The notes beneath the pieces are model-generated. The model ran no database searches, was not told where the DNA came from, and saw only the letters and a program-made list of their open reading frames with translations. Source: Alphaproteobacteria bacterium (GTDB taxonomy: Bacteria; Pseudomonadota; Alphaproteobacteria; Micavibrionales; Micavibrionaceae). Taken from it: a stretch of 64,000 nucleotides of DNA. Where the stretch lies: positions 310,001 to 374,000 of the forward strand of contig WGMJ01000003.1 in NCBI GenBank assembly GCA_016125135.1, written 5' to 3'. The position numbers and the translations under genes were made by a program. Positions 24,577-33,597 of the stretch are shown here, one piece after another; position 1 is the stretch's first letter, and each line of letters starts with the position of its first letter.

Positions 24577-26168
24577 GCTCCCGTTTTCCATCGAAACCAC
24601 CAGAAACATGCAGCAAATAAAGCTGCCAAAAGTGCGCTCACCATCAGCGCACCACCACTTTTTTCAGATGCTGCTTTTACATTTAACCCCAACACACGCC
24701 GCAAACGCTTTGTAGAGAGTGCAAATACAAGCGGCTTCACCATAAAGGCAATAAGCAGCGTTACAAAAAACGCGCCAGCATCAGCCACATGCAATGTTGT
24801 ACCGTGATATTGCGTGGCAAATGAGGGCAGGCCCAGCACAGGCGCAAACCAGTATCCCCCCTGCAGCAAAACACCTGCAAAAAACATTGCCATCAATGAA
24901 GCGCTGCGTGATTTCTCGGTCAGTTTTTGCCATGCCGCCGCTGCAAATTCAGTCAGTTTGCGTGCAGCCAGTGCCGACATGCCATGCGGGTACAAACGCA
25001 GCAACTGCCGCTCGGGCGTTGCGGTTTTTGCTCCTGCCAGCGCGCACTGGAATGCTTCGTTCACCATGCGTAACCGTAAGGCCTGCCGCACCGCCTGCAG
25101 CAAATGGCCCTTGCCCTGCAGTGCTTTTTGCAAGCGCTGCAGCTCTTTTTTCGCAATACCGTCCAGAAAGTTCGGTATATCAAAAAGCCGGCCCTCAACG
25201 CCCAGCACACTGGCCGGCACATCCATCTGCCCCAGCTTTATTGTGGCTTCACCAGCCTCGGCTTCAATCTGGCTCACGTAAATCAGACGGCTTGGTACAG
25301 GTGGGCTTTCAGTTACAGGCCCCTCAACCGGCAGGAGTTTGATCTCTTTTGCTTCGTAGAATTTTTTCCAGCCCCGTTGCAGCAATCTTTGCAGGCTGGC
25401 GCGCACTTCAGGCATCACCAGATGCCACGCCGAAGCCCATGAGAAAACAATCGTCATCACTTCACTGAACCAGCCTGACCCCTGACACGGCCCGCAGGTA
25501 ATTTTGCCTTTGCCGTGGCAATGGTTACAGGTAATACGGCCCGCCCCGCGGCACAAACTACAAACAACGCGGCCCTGCCCGCCGCAGGTATTGCAACTAA
25601 CACGGTTTGCACCTTGCTGCACACCGCCCGTCCCGCGGCAGTAATTACAAATTGTGCGGCCCGAAGCACTACAGCCATTACAGGTGACCTGCCCACGCGC
25701 AGCACAGGTATGGCAAGTATCAGCACCATTCCCCAGACATTTCGTGCATTTCTCGTGCACCGTTAGAACGCGGTTATATTGTGCGGGGATCTGCCCGCTT
25801 TCCTGCTGCACAAAATTGATTGTATGCGCCTGCACATCTTTCGTGAAACTCTCCATCAACCCGGCATCACCTGTTAAATTCGCATAGGTCTGGGCAACCA
25901 TCTGCTCGAAACGCGCCTTGTTTTCAATGACCTCTCCTTTAGCCACCTTGCCGGGGATATGCTCGACCGCGCTCTCTTGCTGCAGCGTGATGACTAACTC
26001 GGCCGGAATATCATACTGATACCATTCCGTAATGCTAACCTCGACCTCTGCAGGCTTTAGCCCGTTGCCGGTAATGATTTTCTGGATACGTGCTTTTATT
26101 TTGCCAGCCAGATTTTCAGGCGGGGCAGGGTCTTTCTTTGGTGGGGGCGCGGGGATATCGGCAAGCAC
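24573..26168 (-). CDS. Membrane protein with eight DnaJ-type CxxCxGxG-like zinc-binding repeats
   Basis: The 531-residue protein has a Pro-rich N-terminus and a domain at about 25-135, then eight consecutive CxxC repeats at about 140-235: CTKC, CHTC, CNGC, CNYC, CNTC, CSLC, CNHC and CGPC, most followed by GxG or xxG. Such repeats fold in DnaJ as paired zinc sites, and eight would make four. A helical middle region follows, then about three membrane helices near 425-445, 460-482 and 505-525. There is no J domain, so it is not DnaJ. A scaffold or protein-folding role at the membrane is possible; function is unknown. Confidence 0.75.
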   Translation of the reverse strand: MLADIPAPPPKKDPAPPENLAGKIKARIQKIITGNGLKPAEVEVSITEWYQYDIPAELVITLQQESAVEHIPGKVAKGEVIENKARFEQMVAQTYANLTGDAGLMESFTKDVQAHTINFVQQESGQIPAQYNRVLTVHEKCTKCLGNGADTCHTCAARGQVTCNGCSASGRTICNYCRGTGGVQQGANRVSCNTCGGQGRVVCSLCRGAGRITCNHCHGKGKITCGPCQGSGWFSEVMTIVFSWASAWHLVMPEVRASLQRLLQRGWKKFYEAKEIKLLPVEGPVTESPPVPSRLIYVSQIEAEAGEATIKLGQMDVPASVLGVEGRLFDIPNFLDGIAKKELQRLQKALQGKGHLLQAVRQALRLRMVNEAFQCALAGAKTATPERQLLRLYPHGMSALAARKLTEFAAAAWQKLTEKSRSASLMAMFFAGVLLQGGYWFAPVLGLPSFATQYHGTTLHVADAGAFFVTLLIAFMVKPLVFALSTKRLRRVLGLNVKAASEKSGGALMVSALLAALFAACFWWFRWKTGA

Positions 26169-26198
26169 AACATGGATATGCTAGCACTACACTGCTAT

Positions 26199-26906
26199 TT
26201 AAGCCAGATTCTGCCTTAAAAAATCAAGCGTGCGCCCGTTTGCAAGCTGGGCAGCATTCGCATCGAAATGCTCGCCGCCCATGCGGGCAAAGGCATGGTC
26301 AACACCCGCGTAGGAATGAACGGTAACGGCGGCATTGCCATCAAGCGCATGCTTGATCTGACGTTGCGCATCCTTGCTCACAAACTTGTCTTCTTCAGCG
26401 ATGTGCAACATCAAGCGGCTTTTAATGCTTGAAGCTTCCCCCATAAGCGTTTCCAGTGCCACACCGTAATAACCCACACTGCAATCAATATCGGTGCGGG
26501 CGGCTGTTAAATAGGCCAGCTTGCCGCCCAAGCAATAGCCAATCGCGCCCACTTTACCGGTATTTTCTTTTTGCGCGCGCGTATGGGTAATCACAGCCTG
26601 TATATCGCGGATCCCCTGATCGATATCAAAGCGGTTCATCAGCCCGAAAGCCTTGTCCCATTCTTCCTTACTCTTATCAGTCAGTTGCACGTTTGGTTCC
26701 AAACGCCAGAACAGGTCAGGCGCAACAGCCAGAAAGCCTTTGGCGGCGAGATCATCTGCTGTTTCGCGGATAAACCCGTTCACGCCGAAAATCTCCTGTA
26801 TCACCACCACCGCAGCGCTTGGTTTTTGGGCGGGCAGGGCCACATAGGCGCTAAAAGACTGGTTATTTCCGGCAGGAATCTGCCATTCAGTGCGGGTAAT
26901 GCTCAT
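26199..26906 (-). CDS. Dienelactone hydrolase family protein
   Basis: This 235-residue alpha/beta hydrolase has nucleophile Cys in GYCLGG (about residue 125), Asp in AEEDKF and His in GVDHAFAR, the Cys-Asp-His triad of carboxymethylenebutenolidase-type enzymes. The N-terminal VVVIQEIFGVNGFI is also typical. Substrate unknown. It is divergent from the 27018 gene. Confidence 0.9.
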   Translation of the reverse strand: MSITRTEWQIPAGNNQSFSAYVALPAQKPSAAVVVIQEIFGVNGFIRETADDLAAKGFLAVAPDLFWRLEPNVQLTDKSKEEWDKAFGLMNRFDIDQGIRDIQAVITHTRAQKENTGKVGAIGYCLGGKLAYLTAARTDIDCSVGYYGVALETLMGEASSIKSRLMLHIAEEDKFVSKDAQRQIKHALDGNAAVTVHSYAGVDHAFARMGGEHFDANAAQLANGRTLDFLRQNLA

Positions 26907-26980
26907 CTACGCTCCATCTCGCGAGAAAGAATATCATCTAGCACTCCAACGCGTGAAACCAAAGCGGAATCGGAATCTTA

Positions 26981-27009
26981 TTGACATATAAATCACAGAT
27001 TTTTAAGAA
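26981..27009 (+). promoter_or_regulatory. Promoter for the 27018 gene, probably leaderless
   Basis: -35 TTGACA at 26981-26986 and a -10-like TAAGAA at 27004-27009, with 17 nt between. The second ATG (27018) begins 8 nt after the -10, which would place the transcript start at or next to the start codon. Confidence 0.5.
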
Positions 27010-27017
27010 TGCTGTGT

Positions 27018-28583
27018 ATGCTGGCCCTATTTAAAAGAACCGTGGTTGAAGACGCTGTGGTGGAACCCCCGCCATACGACATTTGGCAGGGCTATGATAC
27101 AGCGAGACTGGCGCTTGTTCAAAAGGCACTTGAATGCCGTACAGGTGACTGGCACGACAAAACAGTTGACGAACAAAAAGAGATTGAAAAACAAATTCTC
27201 GCGAAATTCGGCGTTCATTTTGTGCAACATGGCTTACTCACGGGTGATGCACATTTCGATGAAGTGTTTTTCGGCCGCATTCTGGATTGCTGCGCAAAAG
27301 GTCTAGACCATACGCGCTACATCCTTGAAAGCTGGCTGATTGATAAGCGCGATTTTTACTCATGGCCTCATACACGCTACGCGAAAATATGCCTGCGTCT
27401 GCTCGGCTATCATGTCCCCACGCTTGACGGAGAACACACGGAAATACTCAAGGAAATATGCGACCGTTACCGCAATGATTACCCGTATAGCGTCCAAGCC
27501 GTTACCGGCGCAGCATGGAAATGTCACGAAGATCTGGTGCCTACCTCTAACGGCATCAGTGTCGGTTTTCATGATGTCGTAAAAGCGGCCGTTGTCATAC
27601 CGCAAGAGGCTATGCGGCCTGCTGTGATCGCGTATATAGAAAAAGCACGCCCCCCCTTCGAGTCTGTGCCCCTCTATAATGGCCCGCCCCTGGTGCAGCA
27701 ATTTAATGCCGCCGGCATGGCAGCGCCCCGAGTTCTTGTTGGCTCGCCCGGCGGCTATTTACGCCATCATAGCAGCCCCCTCAGTATGCAGAAGGGGCAA
27801 GCCCTCTATATGAAATGGCTTGCCATGCAAACAGCGCTGGAAACAGCCGGCGCAGAGACCGAGATTGTTGCCTTTAATCATAAAAATCTTGAATTGGGCC
27901 TCTTTGCCCGCGACCGCGTTTTTATTCTAGGGCATGATGTGTTTGTCCCCGATATAAACGACATAAGAGAAAATCCAAAATATTTAAGTCGGCGCGCCAA
28001 AAACAAAATCGAAAGCGACATCTATACAACTCACCTTGCGAAGCAGGGCTATAACATCCATTTTTGCGAGGGGAGTTTCTTTGAGGGGGGCAATCTGCTC
28101 GCCTACCCGCAGAAAGGCATCATCTTCGCAGGCTATACCCCACAAGGCGGGTTTGCACATCTTGTACGCCTTGCCGAACATGTAAATGCAGCGCAGCCCA
28201 ACAAATGGGATTTTGTTTTTGTGCCACTGATGAGTAGCAATTTATACCATCTTGATGTTGGCATGACGGAAGAGCTGCCAGACGGAGAAGCTGGGCTTTG
28301 CAAGCAATTGACAACGGAAGATGTTTATTATCAAATTATTGAAATAATTGGAAAAAATAACATTCTTGATATCGGTTTCGATGAAGCCTCGGGCATGGCT
28401 GCGAACCTGAAAATGGTGAGCCGCATAGCTGTTTTAACAAGTAACGCCGAAAATTTTGCTACAGCTCTGCAAGAACGCAAATATGACACAATTTTACCAC
28501 GTCATATGGGGCAGGAAGACTTCATCATTGGCCAAGGTGGTGTGCATTGCATGACAAACGAACTGCTGCCGCGGTTTGTTTAG
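27018..28583 (+). CDS. Guanidino-group modifying enzyme superfamily protein (amidinotransferase/deiminase-like) with long N-terminal extension
   Basis: The start ATG 27018 is chosen from the promoter spacing; ATG 27009 adds three residues and is possible. The C-terminal half (about 235-521) carries the pentein-fold landmarks in order. These are an acidic strand region ELGLFARDRVFILG, FFEGGNLLAYP (the substrate-binding acidic/GG motif), YHLDVGM (His-x-Asp) and GGVHCMTN with the nucleophilic Cys at about 511. Enzymes of this superfamily hydrolyse or transfer guanidino groups of arginine, agmatine or peptidyl-arginine. The N-terminal 230 residues match no family I know. It stands alone between convergent neighbours. 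Confidence 0.75.
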   Translation: MLALFKRTVVEDAVVEPPPYDIWQGYDTARLALVQKALECRTGDWHDKTVDEQKEIEKQILAKFGVHFVQHGLLTGDAHFDEVFFGRILDCCAKGLDHTRYILESWLIDKRDFYSWPHTRYAKICLRLLGYHVPTLDGEHTEILKEICDRYRNDYPYSVQAVTGAAWKCHEDLVPTSNGISVGFHDVVKAAVVIPQEAMRPAVIAYIEKARPPFESVPLYNGPPLVQQFNAAGMAAPRVLVGSPGGYLRHHSSPLSMQKGQALYMKWLAMQTALETAGAETEIVAFNHKNLELGLFARDRVFILGHDVFVPDINDIRENPKYLSRRAKNKIESDIYTTHLAKQGYNIHFCEGSFFEGGNLLAYPQKGIIFAGYTPQGGFAHLVRLAEHVNAAQPNKWDFVFVPLMSSNLYHLDVGMTEELPDGEAGLCKQLTTEDVYYQIIEIIGKNNILDIGFDEASGMAANLKMVSRIAVLTSNAENFATALQERKYDTILPRHMGQEDFIIGQGGVHCMTNELLPRFV

Positions 28584-28589
28584 CCTCGT

Positions 28590-29525
28590 TCAAGGTGCGC
28601 AACTGCTGGGCGGCCAGACATTCTCGGGGAAGGCCGGCGCAACAAGCTGAACCAGTTCTTTGCTGGCCTTTGGCGGCGCGGCAATAATCGCATCGGTATC
28701 GTAATTTGCAGGTGCGCCCTTCATATCGGTGACAATAGCACCTGCTTCACGCGCAATCAGAAGTGCTGCAGCAATATCGTGTGGCTTCAGGCTTGTTGCA
28801 ACCACACAGATTTTACGGCCCATCGCCAGGTTCATCAGATCAAGCGCGCTCGAGCCTGATTTTCTGAAGCCTGAAACACGCTGCATGATGGGAGAAATAA
28901 TTTTATCCGGTTTGAGAGAAAGCGGGCCTGTACTTGTGCCCGCCATTGTCACATCTTTGCGCATGCCGGCGATCGTAATTTTATCATCCGCACCTTTTAC
29001 AGGGATCTCGCACTCGAACTGCATTTGCGCCAGCGGCGCTTCTGTATCGGCAATATTTTTTAATGGATAAGTAACTGATTTTGTTATTAAAAATGCGCCT
29101 TTCCCCTCTGCTGCCATCGCCACTGTGCCGCGCATCGGGTCAGCCACCGCCGCTGCTTTAACGACACCATTTTCAACATAGGCCGCACATACGGCGAAAT
29201 AGTCACGTAGCGCCACAAAATTGCTGGTGCCATCAAGCGGATCAACCAGAAAGAATTCCGCACACTCCGCGGCATTACGTTGCACACCTTCTTCGCCAAT
29301 AAAAGGTACATCACCATAGGAGGCTTGCAGCGCTGCCTCTATCACCTGCTGGATGCGGACATCGGTATTCGTCACATAATCGGGCAAATTATCTTTTGTC
29401 CCTTTTGACTCAACAGCCACACTGCCAGCCAGCATATTGCTTTCAAAATCTGCCGCTGCAATCTCGGCCCCTTGCGCCACGGCCGCCGCCAGATCCTGCA
29501 TTATTCTTGTGTAATCTTTGCTCAT
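28590..29525 (-). CDS. Inositol-monophosphatase family phosphatase
   Basis: The 311-residue protein has the metal-binding motifs GEEG (FIGEEG), DPLDGTSNF and a C-terminal PHDIAAALLIAREAGAIVTD in place of the usual WDxAA. Family members act on inositol phosphate, histidinol phosphate or PAP. The Pro-His-Asp variant retains the metal-ligand Asp. Its start overlaps the nucleoside hydrolase stop (ATGA), so it belongs to the salvage operon. Confidence 0.88.
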   Translation of the reverse strand: MSKDYTRIMQDLAAAVAQGAEIAAADFESNMLAGSVAVESKGTKDNLPDYVTNTDVRIQQVIEAALQASYGDVPFIGEEGVQRNAAECAEFFLVDPLDGTSNFVALRDYFAVCAAYVENGVVKAAAVADPMRGTVAMAAEGKGAFLITKSVTYPLKNIADTEAPLAQMQFECEIPVKGADDKITIAGMRKDVTMAGTSTGPLSLKPDKIISPIMQRVSGFRKSGSSALDLMNLAMGRKICVVATSLKPHDIAAALLIAREAGAIVTDMKGAPANYDTDAIIAAPPKASKELVQLVAPAFPENVWPPSSCAP

Positions 29526-30505
29526 TTTATCCCTCCGATATTATCCACCAAACGTCTTAAAAAACCATTTCTGTCAATTGTTTTTGCCACTCTGACTGAC
29601 GGGTGATCATAATTTTCCGCATCAATCAGGCTTTGCCCTGCAGGGGCCGGTAAAGGGTCTGCCACAATCCGCAAGGGCACCGTGACAAATTCGAAAAGCT
29701 CGGGCGCATCAACCGCTGCCATGGCAATCACATCGTGCAGGGCACGCACAGGGTCATCCGGTGTTTCACGCAGCGGGCCGTAATCCTGCACATCATCTTC
29801 GCCGACGGTTGAAAGTATTGCTGCAGCCCGCAAGCCCGCAACATTTTTCGTGCCCCGCAAGGCGGCTTCAACGCGGCTATTGTATAACACCGCCCGCGTC
29901 ACATTCAGCCCGACGAGCGTGATCTTTTTAAAACCTGCACGGAACACGATTTTGGCCGCTTCAGGGTCACAGGCGAAGTTGTATTCAGCGTAATCGCTGG
30001 CACCATCTGGCTTATAATTCCCCATGCGCTGCCATACAGGCTCGGGGAAGGGGCAGCCCCCCATAATGAACAGTTCCTCGATTTGCTGCGGGAAGGCGGG
30101 GTCATTCTGGATTTGCAGGGCAAGGTTTGTTAATGGTCCGGTGGCTACGAGAATAGGCGCACTGGCAATGGTTTTGAAATCCTGCGCAGGCACCATGTTG
30201 CGGGGTGCGTTTTGCGGCAGCGGTAAATCCTCGCCGCCTGCCATGCCTGTTTCACCAAACACTTCAGGTAGGCTGACAAGCGGGCGGGCGAGAGGCTTTT
30301 CGGCACCTGTATAAACAGGAATATCGCCACGGCCAGCAAGTTCGAGAATTTGCAGCGCGTTTTTGGCACATTGGCGCACATCCACATTGCCGCCCACAAC
30401 ACTGAGCGAACGAATATCGATCTTCGGGCTGCCGAGCGCATAAAGAAGCGCTATGGCATCGTCCTGCCCGGGGTCACAATCATAGTGGGCTTGCAGCGCG
30501 GCCAT
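29522..30505 (-). CDS. Inosine/uridine-preferring type nucleoside hydrolase
   Basis: The 327-residue protein shows the Ca-binding N-terminal motif DCDPGQDDAIAL (residues 9-20), VATGPLTNLAL and EYNFACDPEAAKIVF, standard for N-ribohydrolases. It cleaves nucleosides to base and ribose. It overlaps the upstream PRTase-like gene by 26 bp; a base released here could be re-phosphoribosylated by that partner. Confidence 0.93.
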   Translation of the reverse strand: MAALQAHYDCDPGQDDAIALLYALGSPKIDIRSLSVVGGNVDVRQCAKNALQILELAGRGDIPVYTGAEKPLARPLVSLPEVFGETGMAGGEDLPLPQNAPRNMVPAQDFKTIASAPILVATGPLTNLALQIQNDPAFPQQIEELFIMGGCPFPEPVWQRMGNYKPDGASDYAEYNFACDPEAAKIVFRAGFKKITLVGLNVTRAVLYNSRVEAALRGTKNVAGLRAAAILSTVGEDDVQDYGPLRETPDDPVRALHDVIAMAAVDAPELFEFVTVPLRIVADPLPAPAGQSLIDAENYDHPSVRVAKTIDRNGFLRRLVDNIGGIK

Positions 30506-31382
30506 TATAGGCTCCTGTTTTTAGTAGGTTTTCCATGGTTGCAGCAATTTCAGCCTGTGGGTTTGAAAGCACCACCGGCTTTTTGAGTGCATTAAAGGTA
30601 ATTTTGGCAGGCGCGGCCCCCCATAATTGCGCTGCCGCTTCCAGACAGGCTTTTGACTGGGACGCAGCAAATTCGGGCGGGATCGAAGCCCAGTTTTCAA
30701 TATCCCCATAGGGGAACAAATAAGGAGCTGTCGCATAGCTGCCATCAGCCGCAATCACATTCCGACCACCACCGGGCGCACCCACAATGAAGTCCCTCAT
30801 ACAGATTTCATCCAACACAGCAGGGTAGATATAATCGGCATAAACTGTTGTGCCCCGTTCGGCTAGTTTGGCAACAGCTTCTTCCAGCGCCACAGAGGCA
30901 TAAATGACGGGCACCTTGGTGCCTAATTGTTCGAGAGATTCAATGATCTTCAGCATACTGCCGCCTGTAAAAACAACATCATCAGCAAGGGCCACTTCAG
31001 GGCCAAGTTGTGCAGCATTATTAAATTGGACTTCAAGGCTTCCCGCATCCTGCCAGCGCGGCATCAGCGCGGCTGTAACATCGCCATTCGCATCTGTTAT
31101 AAGCGAGCGGGAGAGAAGAAGCGGGTAAGCACCATCTTCCGCATCCAGAAATTCGGCAAGGGACAGCACCGGAATAGCGCTATTTTTGACGCAATCCTGC
31201 AAGTAAGCCTCTATCTGGCCCCCTTCGATCCGGTCCACATTGGGGAATATTTTTTGCAAGCCACTTGTAACTTGTCTGGAAGCGGCCTCGATGGCCTCTA
31301 CAGGCACAGCAGACAATGCGCCTTCACTATTTGCGAAGACATTCACAAGGTCATCCGTCACGACATATGGAATATTACTCAT
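30480..31382 (-). CDS. Phosphoribosyltransferase-like protein
   Basis: The 300-residue protein contains a PRPP-loop-like stretch VALADDVVFTGGSMLKIIES (about residues 150-169). It matches the acidic-acidic-x-x-x-T-G-G/S pattern of type I PRTases, and the next strand is VPVIYASVA. It is longer than a simple purine PRTase, with extra N- and C-terminal regions. The nucleoside hydrolase overlap suggests a linked salvage step. Substrate base unknown. Confidence 0.7.
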   Translation of the reverse strand: MSNIPYVVTDDLVNVFANSEGALSAVPVEAIEAASRQVTSGLQKIFPNVDRIEGGQIEAYLQDCVKNSAIPVLSLAEFLDAEDGAYPLLLSRSLITDANGDVTAALMPRWQDAGSLEVQFNNAAQLGPEVALADDVVFTGGSMLKIIESLEQLGTKVPVIYASVALEEAVAKLAERGTTVYADYIYPAVLDEICMRDFIVGAPGGGRNVIAADGSYATAPYLFPYGDIENWASIPPEFAASQSKACLEAAAQLWGAAPAKITFNALKKPVVLSNPQAEIAATMENLLKTGAYNGRAASPL

Positions 31383-31431
31383 TATTTACACCCTACTAAC
31401 AGCTCTCTACCGGCTTTTCTATTTTTTGTTT

Positions 31432-31446
31432 TAATGTATTAATACG
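31432..31446. promoter_or_regulatory. Candidate YerC operator, copy A
   Basis: TAATGTATTAATACG contains the perfect palindrome GTATTAATAC. It lies 49 bp before the PRTase-like start (minus strand) and matches copy B at 14 of 15 positions. Confidence 0.5.
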
Positions 31447-31458
31447 ATACTTGTTCTT

Positions 31459-31761
31459 TTAATGGGAAAGTTGCGAGATGAGCTGGCGGTAGCCGCCATG
31501 GTCTTCATCAAAGAGGAAGCGGGCCACGCGGGTGACGGTTGCGGTGCTGGCACCTGTGCGGGAGGCAATCTCGCGGTACGACATTTTGCCCTCATCAAGC
31601 AAACGGGCAATCAGCCAGCGCTCGGCCAGGGCCGCGGCTTCTGTTTTGGTGCAGAGGTCAATCAGGAATTTTTCTGCCTCTTCCGGGCTCTCGATGCGCG
31701 CAACCGCACCGCAAAGTTCGCGGAAAGACGCCCAGTCAAATTGGTTCTGCCCTCTATTCAT
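31459..31761 (-). CDS. YerC/TrpR-like DNA-binding repressor
   Basis: The 100-residue protein has the TrpR-superfamily helix-turn-helix near residues 45-80 (AERWLIARLLDEGKMSYREI, ASRTGASTATVTRV). The family (YerC/YecD) is widespread and its ligand is unknown. It lies upstream of the PRTase-like, nucleoside hydrolase and IMPase genes with a 76-bp gap and probably controls them and itself through the duplicated 15-bp sites. Confidence 0.85.
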   Translation of the reverse strand: MNRGQNQFDWASFRELCGAVARIESPEEAEKFLIDLCTKTEAAALAERWLIARLLDEGKMSYREIASRTGASTATVTRVARFLFDEDHGGYRQLISQLSH

Positions 31762-31765
31762 GTGC

Positions 31766-31780
31766 TAATGTTTTAATACG
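31766..31780. promoter_or_regulatory. Candidate YerC operator, copy B
   Basis: TAATGTTTTAATACG is 4 bp upstream of the yerC-like start codon, in the same orientation as copy A. Its position fits autorepression. Confidence 0.5.
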
Positions 31781-31871
31781 TGATAACATAAAAGTCAAGA
31801 AGATTCGACTCTTTGCTATTTTTCGCGTAAAAACAAACCTGTAACCCCTGCAAAACCTTGAGAGAGGCCGC

Positions 31872-32186
31872 ATGAAAGTTAACTTCAATATTGAATGCAC
31901 CCCCGAAGAAGCCCGCCGCTTCTTTGGCCTGCCTGATATCGCCGGTATGCAGGAAGCTATGTTATTGGAATTGCAGAAGAAATTAGAGCAAAATATCCGT
32001 GAAATGGATGCCGAAACGCTAGCAACCACATGGATGCCGCTTGCGATCCAGAGCTGGCAGGGGATCCAGAAAGGTTTCTGGGACCAGATGAGCAATGCCG
32101 GCAGCATGAACCCGTTTTTCAACATGAACTTTACAGGGAGTGGTAGTGAAAGTACCGAACCCCCGAAGAAATCCACCCGCAAATAA
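31872..32186 (+). CDS. Conserved hypothetical alphaproteobacterial protein (DUF6489-like)
   Basis: The 104-residue protein begins MKVNFNIECTPEEARRFFGL, has a helical middle and a low-complexity tail ending PPKKSTRK. The CTPEEARRF(F/M)GLP opening is one I associate with DUF6489 proteins next to mnmE in alphaproteobacteria. AGAGAGG precedes the ATG. It is 17 bp before mnmE. Function unknown. Confidence 0.75.
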   Translation: MKVNFNIECTPEEARRFFGLPDIAGMQEAMLLELQKKLEQNIREMDAETLATTWMPLAIQSWQGIQKGFWDQMSNAGSMNPFFNMNFTGSGSESTEPPKKSTRK

Positions 32187-32203
32187 ACTTTCACAACCAT
32201 ATC

Positions 32204-33568
32204 ATGACCGCGACAATCTATGCCCTTACGACCCCGCTCGGGAAATCCGGCGTTGCCGTTGTGCGCGTTTCAGGCCCGGCGGCCAAGGACAGCCTGAAAG
32301 CCCTGACGGGCCTTGAAGGCCCCGAACCCCGTTTTGCTTACTTCAAGAAAATCACCCACCCCGCAACAGGGGCCGGTATTGATGAAGCGCTTGTCATCTA
32401 TTTTAAGGCCCCGGCCAGTTTTACCGGCGAGGATGTGGTGGAATACCACCTCCATGGCTCGGTCGCGATTATCAATGCGCTTTTGGGCGTGCTGCAGCAT
32501 CAGCCACACCACCGCCATGCAACGGCCGGTGAATTTACCCGCCGCGCCTTTGATAACGGCAAGATTGACCTGACCGAAGCTGAAGCAATCGCCGATTTGA
32601 TCGATGCCGAAACCGAAGAACAGCGCTTGCAGGCTTTTACGCAGGTGAGCGGGGGTTTACGCGCCCTTTATGAAGACTGGGCCGGGCGCTTGGTGAAATC
32701 ACTCGCTTATGTGGAGGCGAATATCGACTTTGTCGAGGAAGACGACACGGTTGAAGCCCTGCATAGAGCCCTGCCGCCCCTTGCTGATATTGCTGCAGCA
32801 ATTGAAAACCATTTACAGGATGGGCGACGCGGCGAGCGGCTACGCCACGGGCTGCAAGTGGCTGTTGTAGGGGCTGCGAATAGCGGCAAATCAACCCTCG
32901 TAAACGCGCTTGCACAAAGAGATGTTGCGATTGTATCCGCAACCGCTGGCACCACGCGTGATGTGCTAGAAGTCCACCTCGATATTGGCGGCTACCCTGT
33001 TATTTTGCTGGATACTGCGGGTTTGCGCCCTGAGGATATACTGCAAGATGCGCAAGGACAGATCGAAGCCGAAGGGATCCGCCGCACACGCGCAAAAGCG
33101 CAAGCGGCTGATATCAAAATCCTGATGTTTGACGGGGCGGACCTCCCCGCTTTATCACCTGAAACACTCGCTTTGAAGGATGGAAACAGTCTTTTAGTAA
33201 TAGGCCGCAGCAAACTGGCCCCCGAAAATGCTGCACTAGCCGTGCAAGAGGCTATTTTAACGGACGCGCAAAGCGGCGCAGGCCTGCCTGAATTGCTGCA
33301 AGCGCTCGAGAAGCAGATCAAGACCGTGCTCGGCACAAAATCATCAACACCACCACCTACCCGCACACGTTATAGTGAAGCCTTGCAAGAATGTTTGGCA
33401 GCCTTGGCGCGTGCCAAAGAACAGGCAAGCCGGGGCGAAGCGGGTGACCCCGCTTTATTTGCTGAGGATATGCGCCTTGCGGTGCGTGCCATAGGCCGCA
33501 TTACGGGCCGTGTGGATGTTGAAGACCTGCTCGACATTATTTTCCGCGATTTTTGCATCGGGAAATAA
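32204..33568 (+). CDS. mnmE: tRNA modification GTPase MnmE
   Basis: The 454-residue protein has an N-terminal folate-binding domain (1-118), a helical domain and an inserted G domain with G1 GAANSGKST, G2 TAGTTRD and G3 DTAGLR. The C-terminus CIGK carries the conserved Cys. With MnmG it makes the 5-carboxymethylaminomethyl group of wobble uridine. In alphaproteobacteria mnmE is usually followed closely by mnmG; here they are 12.4 kb apart. Confidence 0.96.
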   Translation: MTATIYALTTPLGKSGVAVVRVSGPAAKDSLKALTGLEGPEPRFAYFKKITHPATGAGIDEALVIYFKAPASFTGEDVVEYHLHGSVAIINALLGVLQHQPHHRHATAGEFTRRAFDNGKIDLTEAEAIADLIDAETEEQRLQAFTQVSGGLRALYEDWAGRLVKSLAYVEANIDFVEEDDTVEALHRALPPLADIAAAIENHLQDGRRGERLRHGLQVAVVGAANSGKSTLVNALAQRDVAIVSATAGTTRDVLEVHLDIGGYPVILLDTAGLRPEDILQDAQGQIEAEGIRRTRAKAQAADIKILMFDGADLPALSPETLALKDGNSLLVIGRSKLAPENAALAVQEAILTDAQSGAGLPELLQALEKQIKTVLGTKSSTPPPTRTRYSEALQECLAALARAKEQASRGEAGDPALFAEDMRLAVRAIGRITGRVDVEDLLDIIFRDFCIGK

Positions 33569-33597
33569 GCTACACTAAACCAACATTTCAGGTTTTC

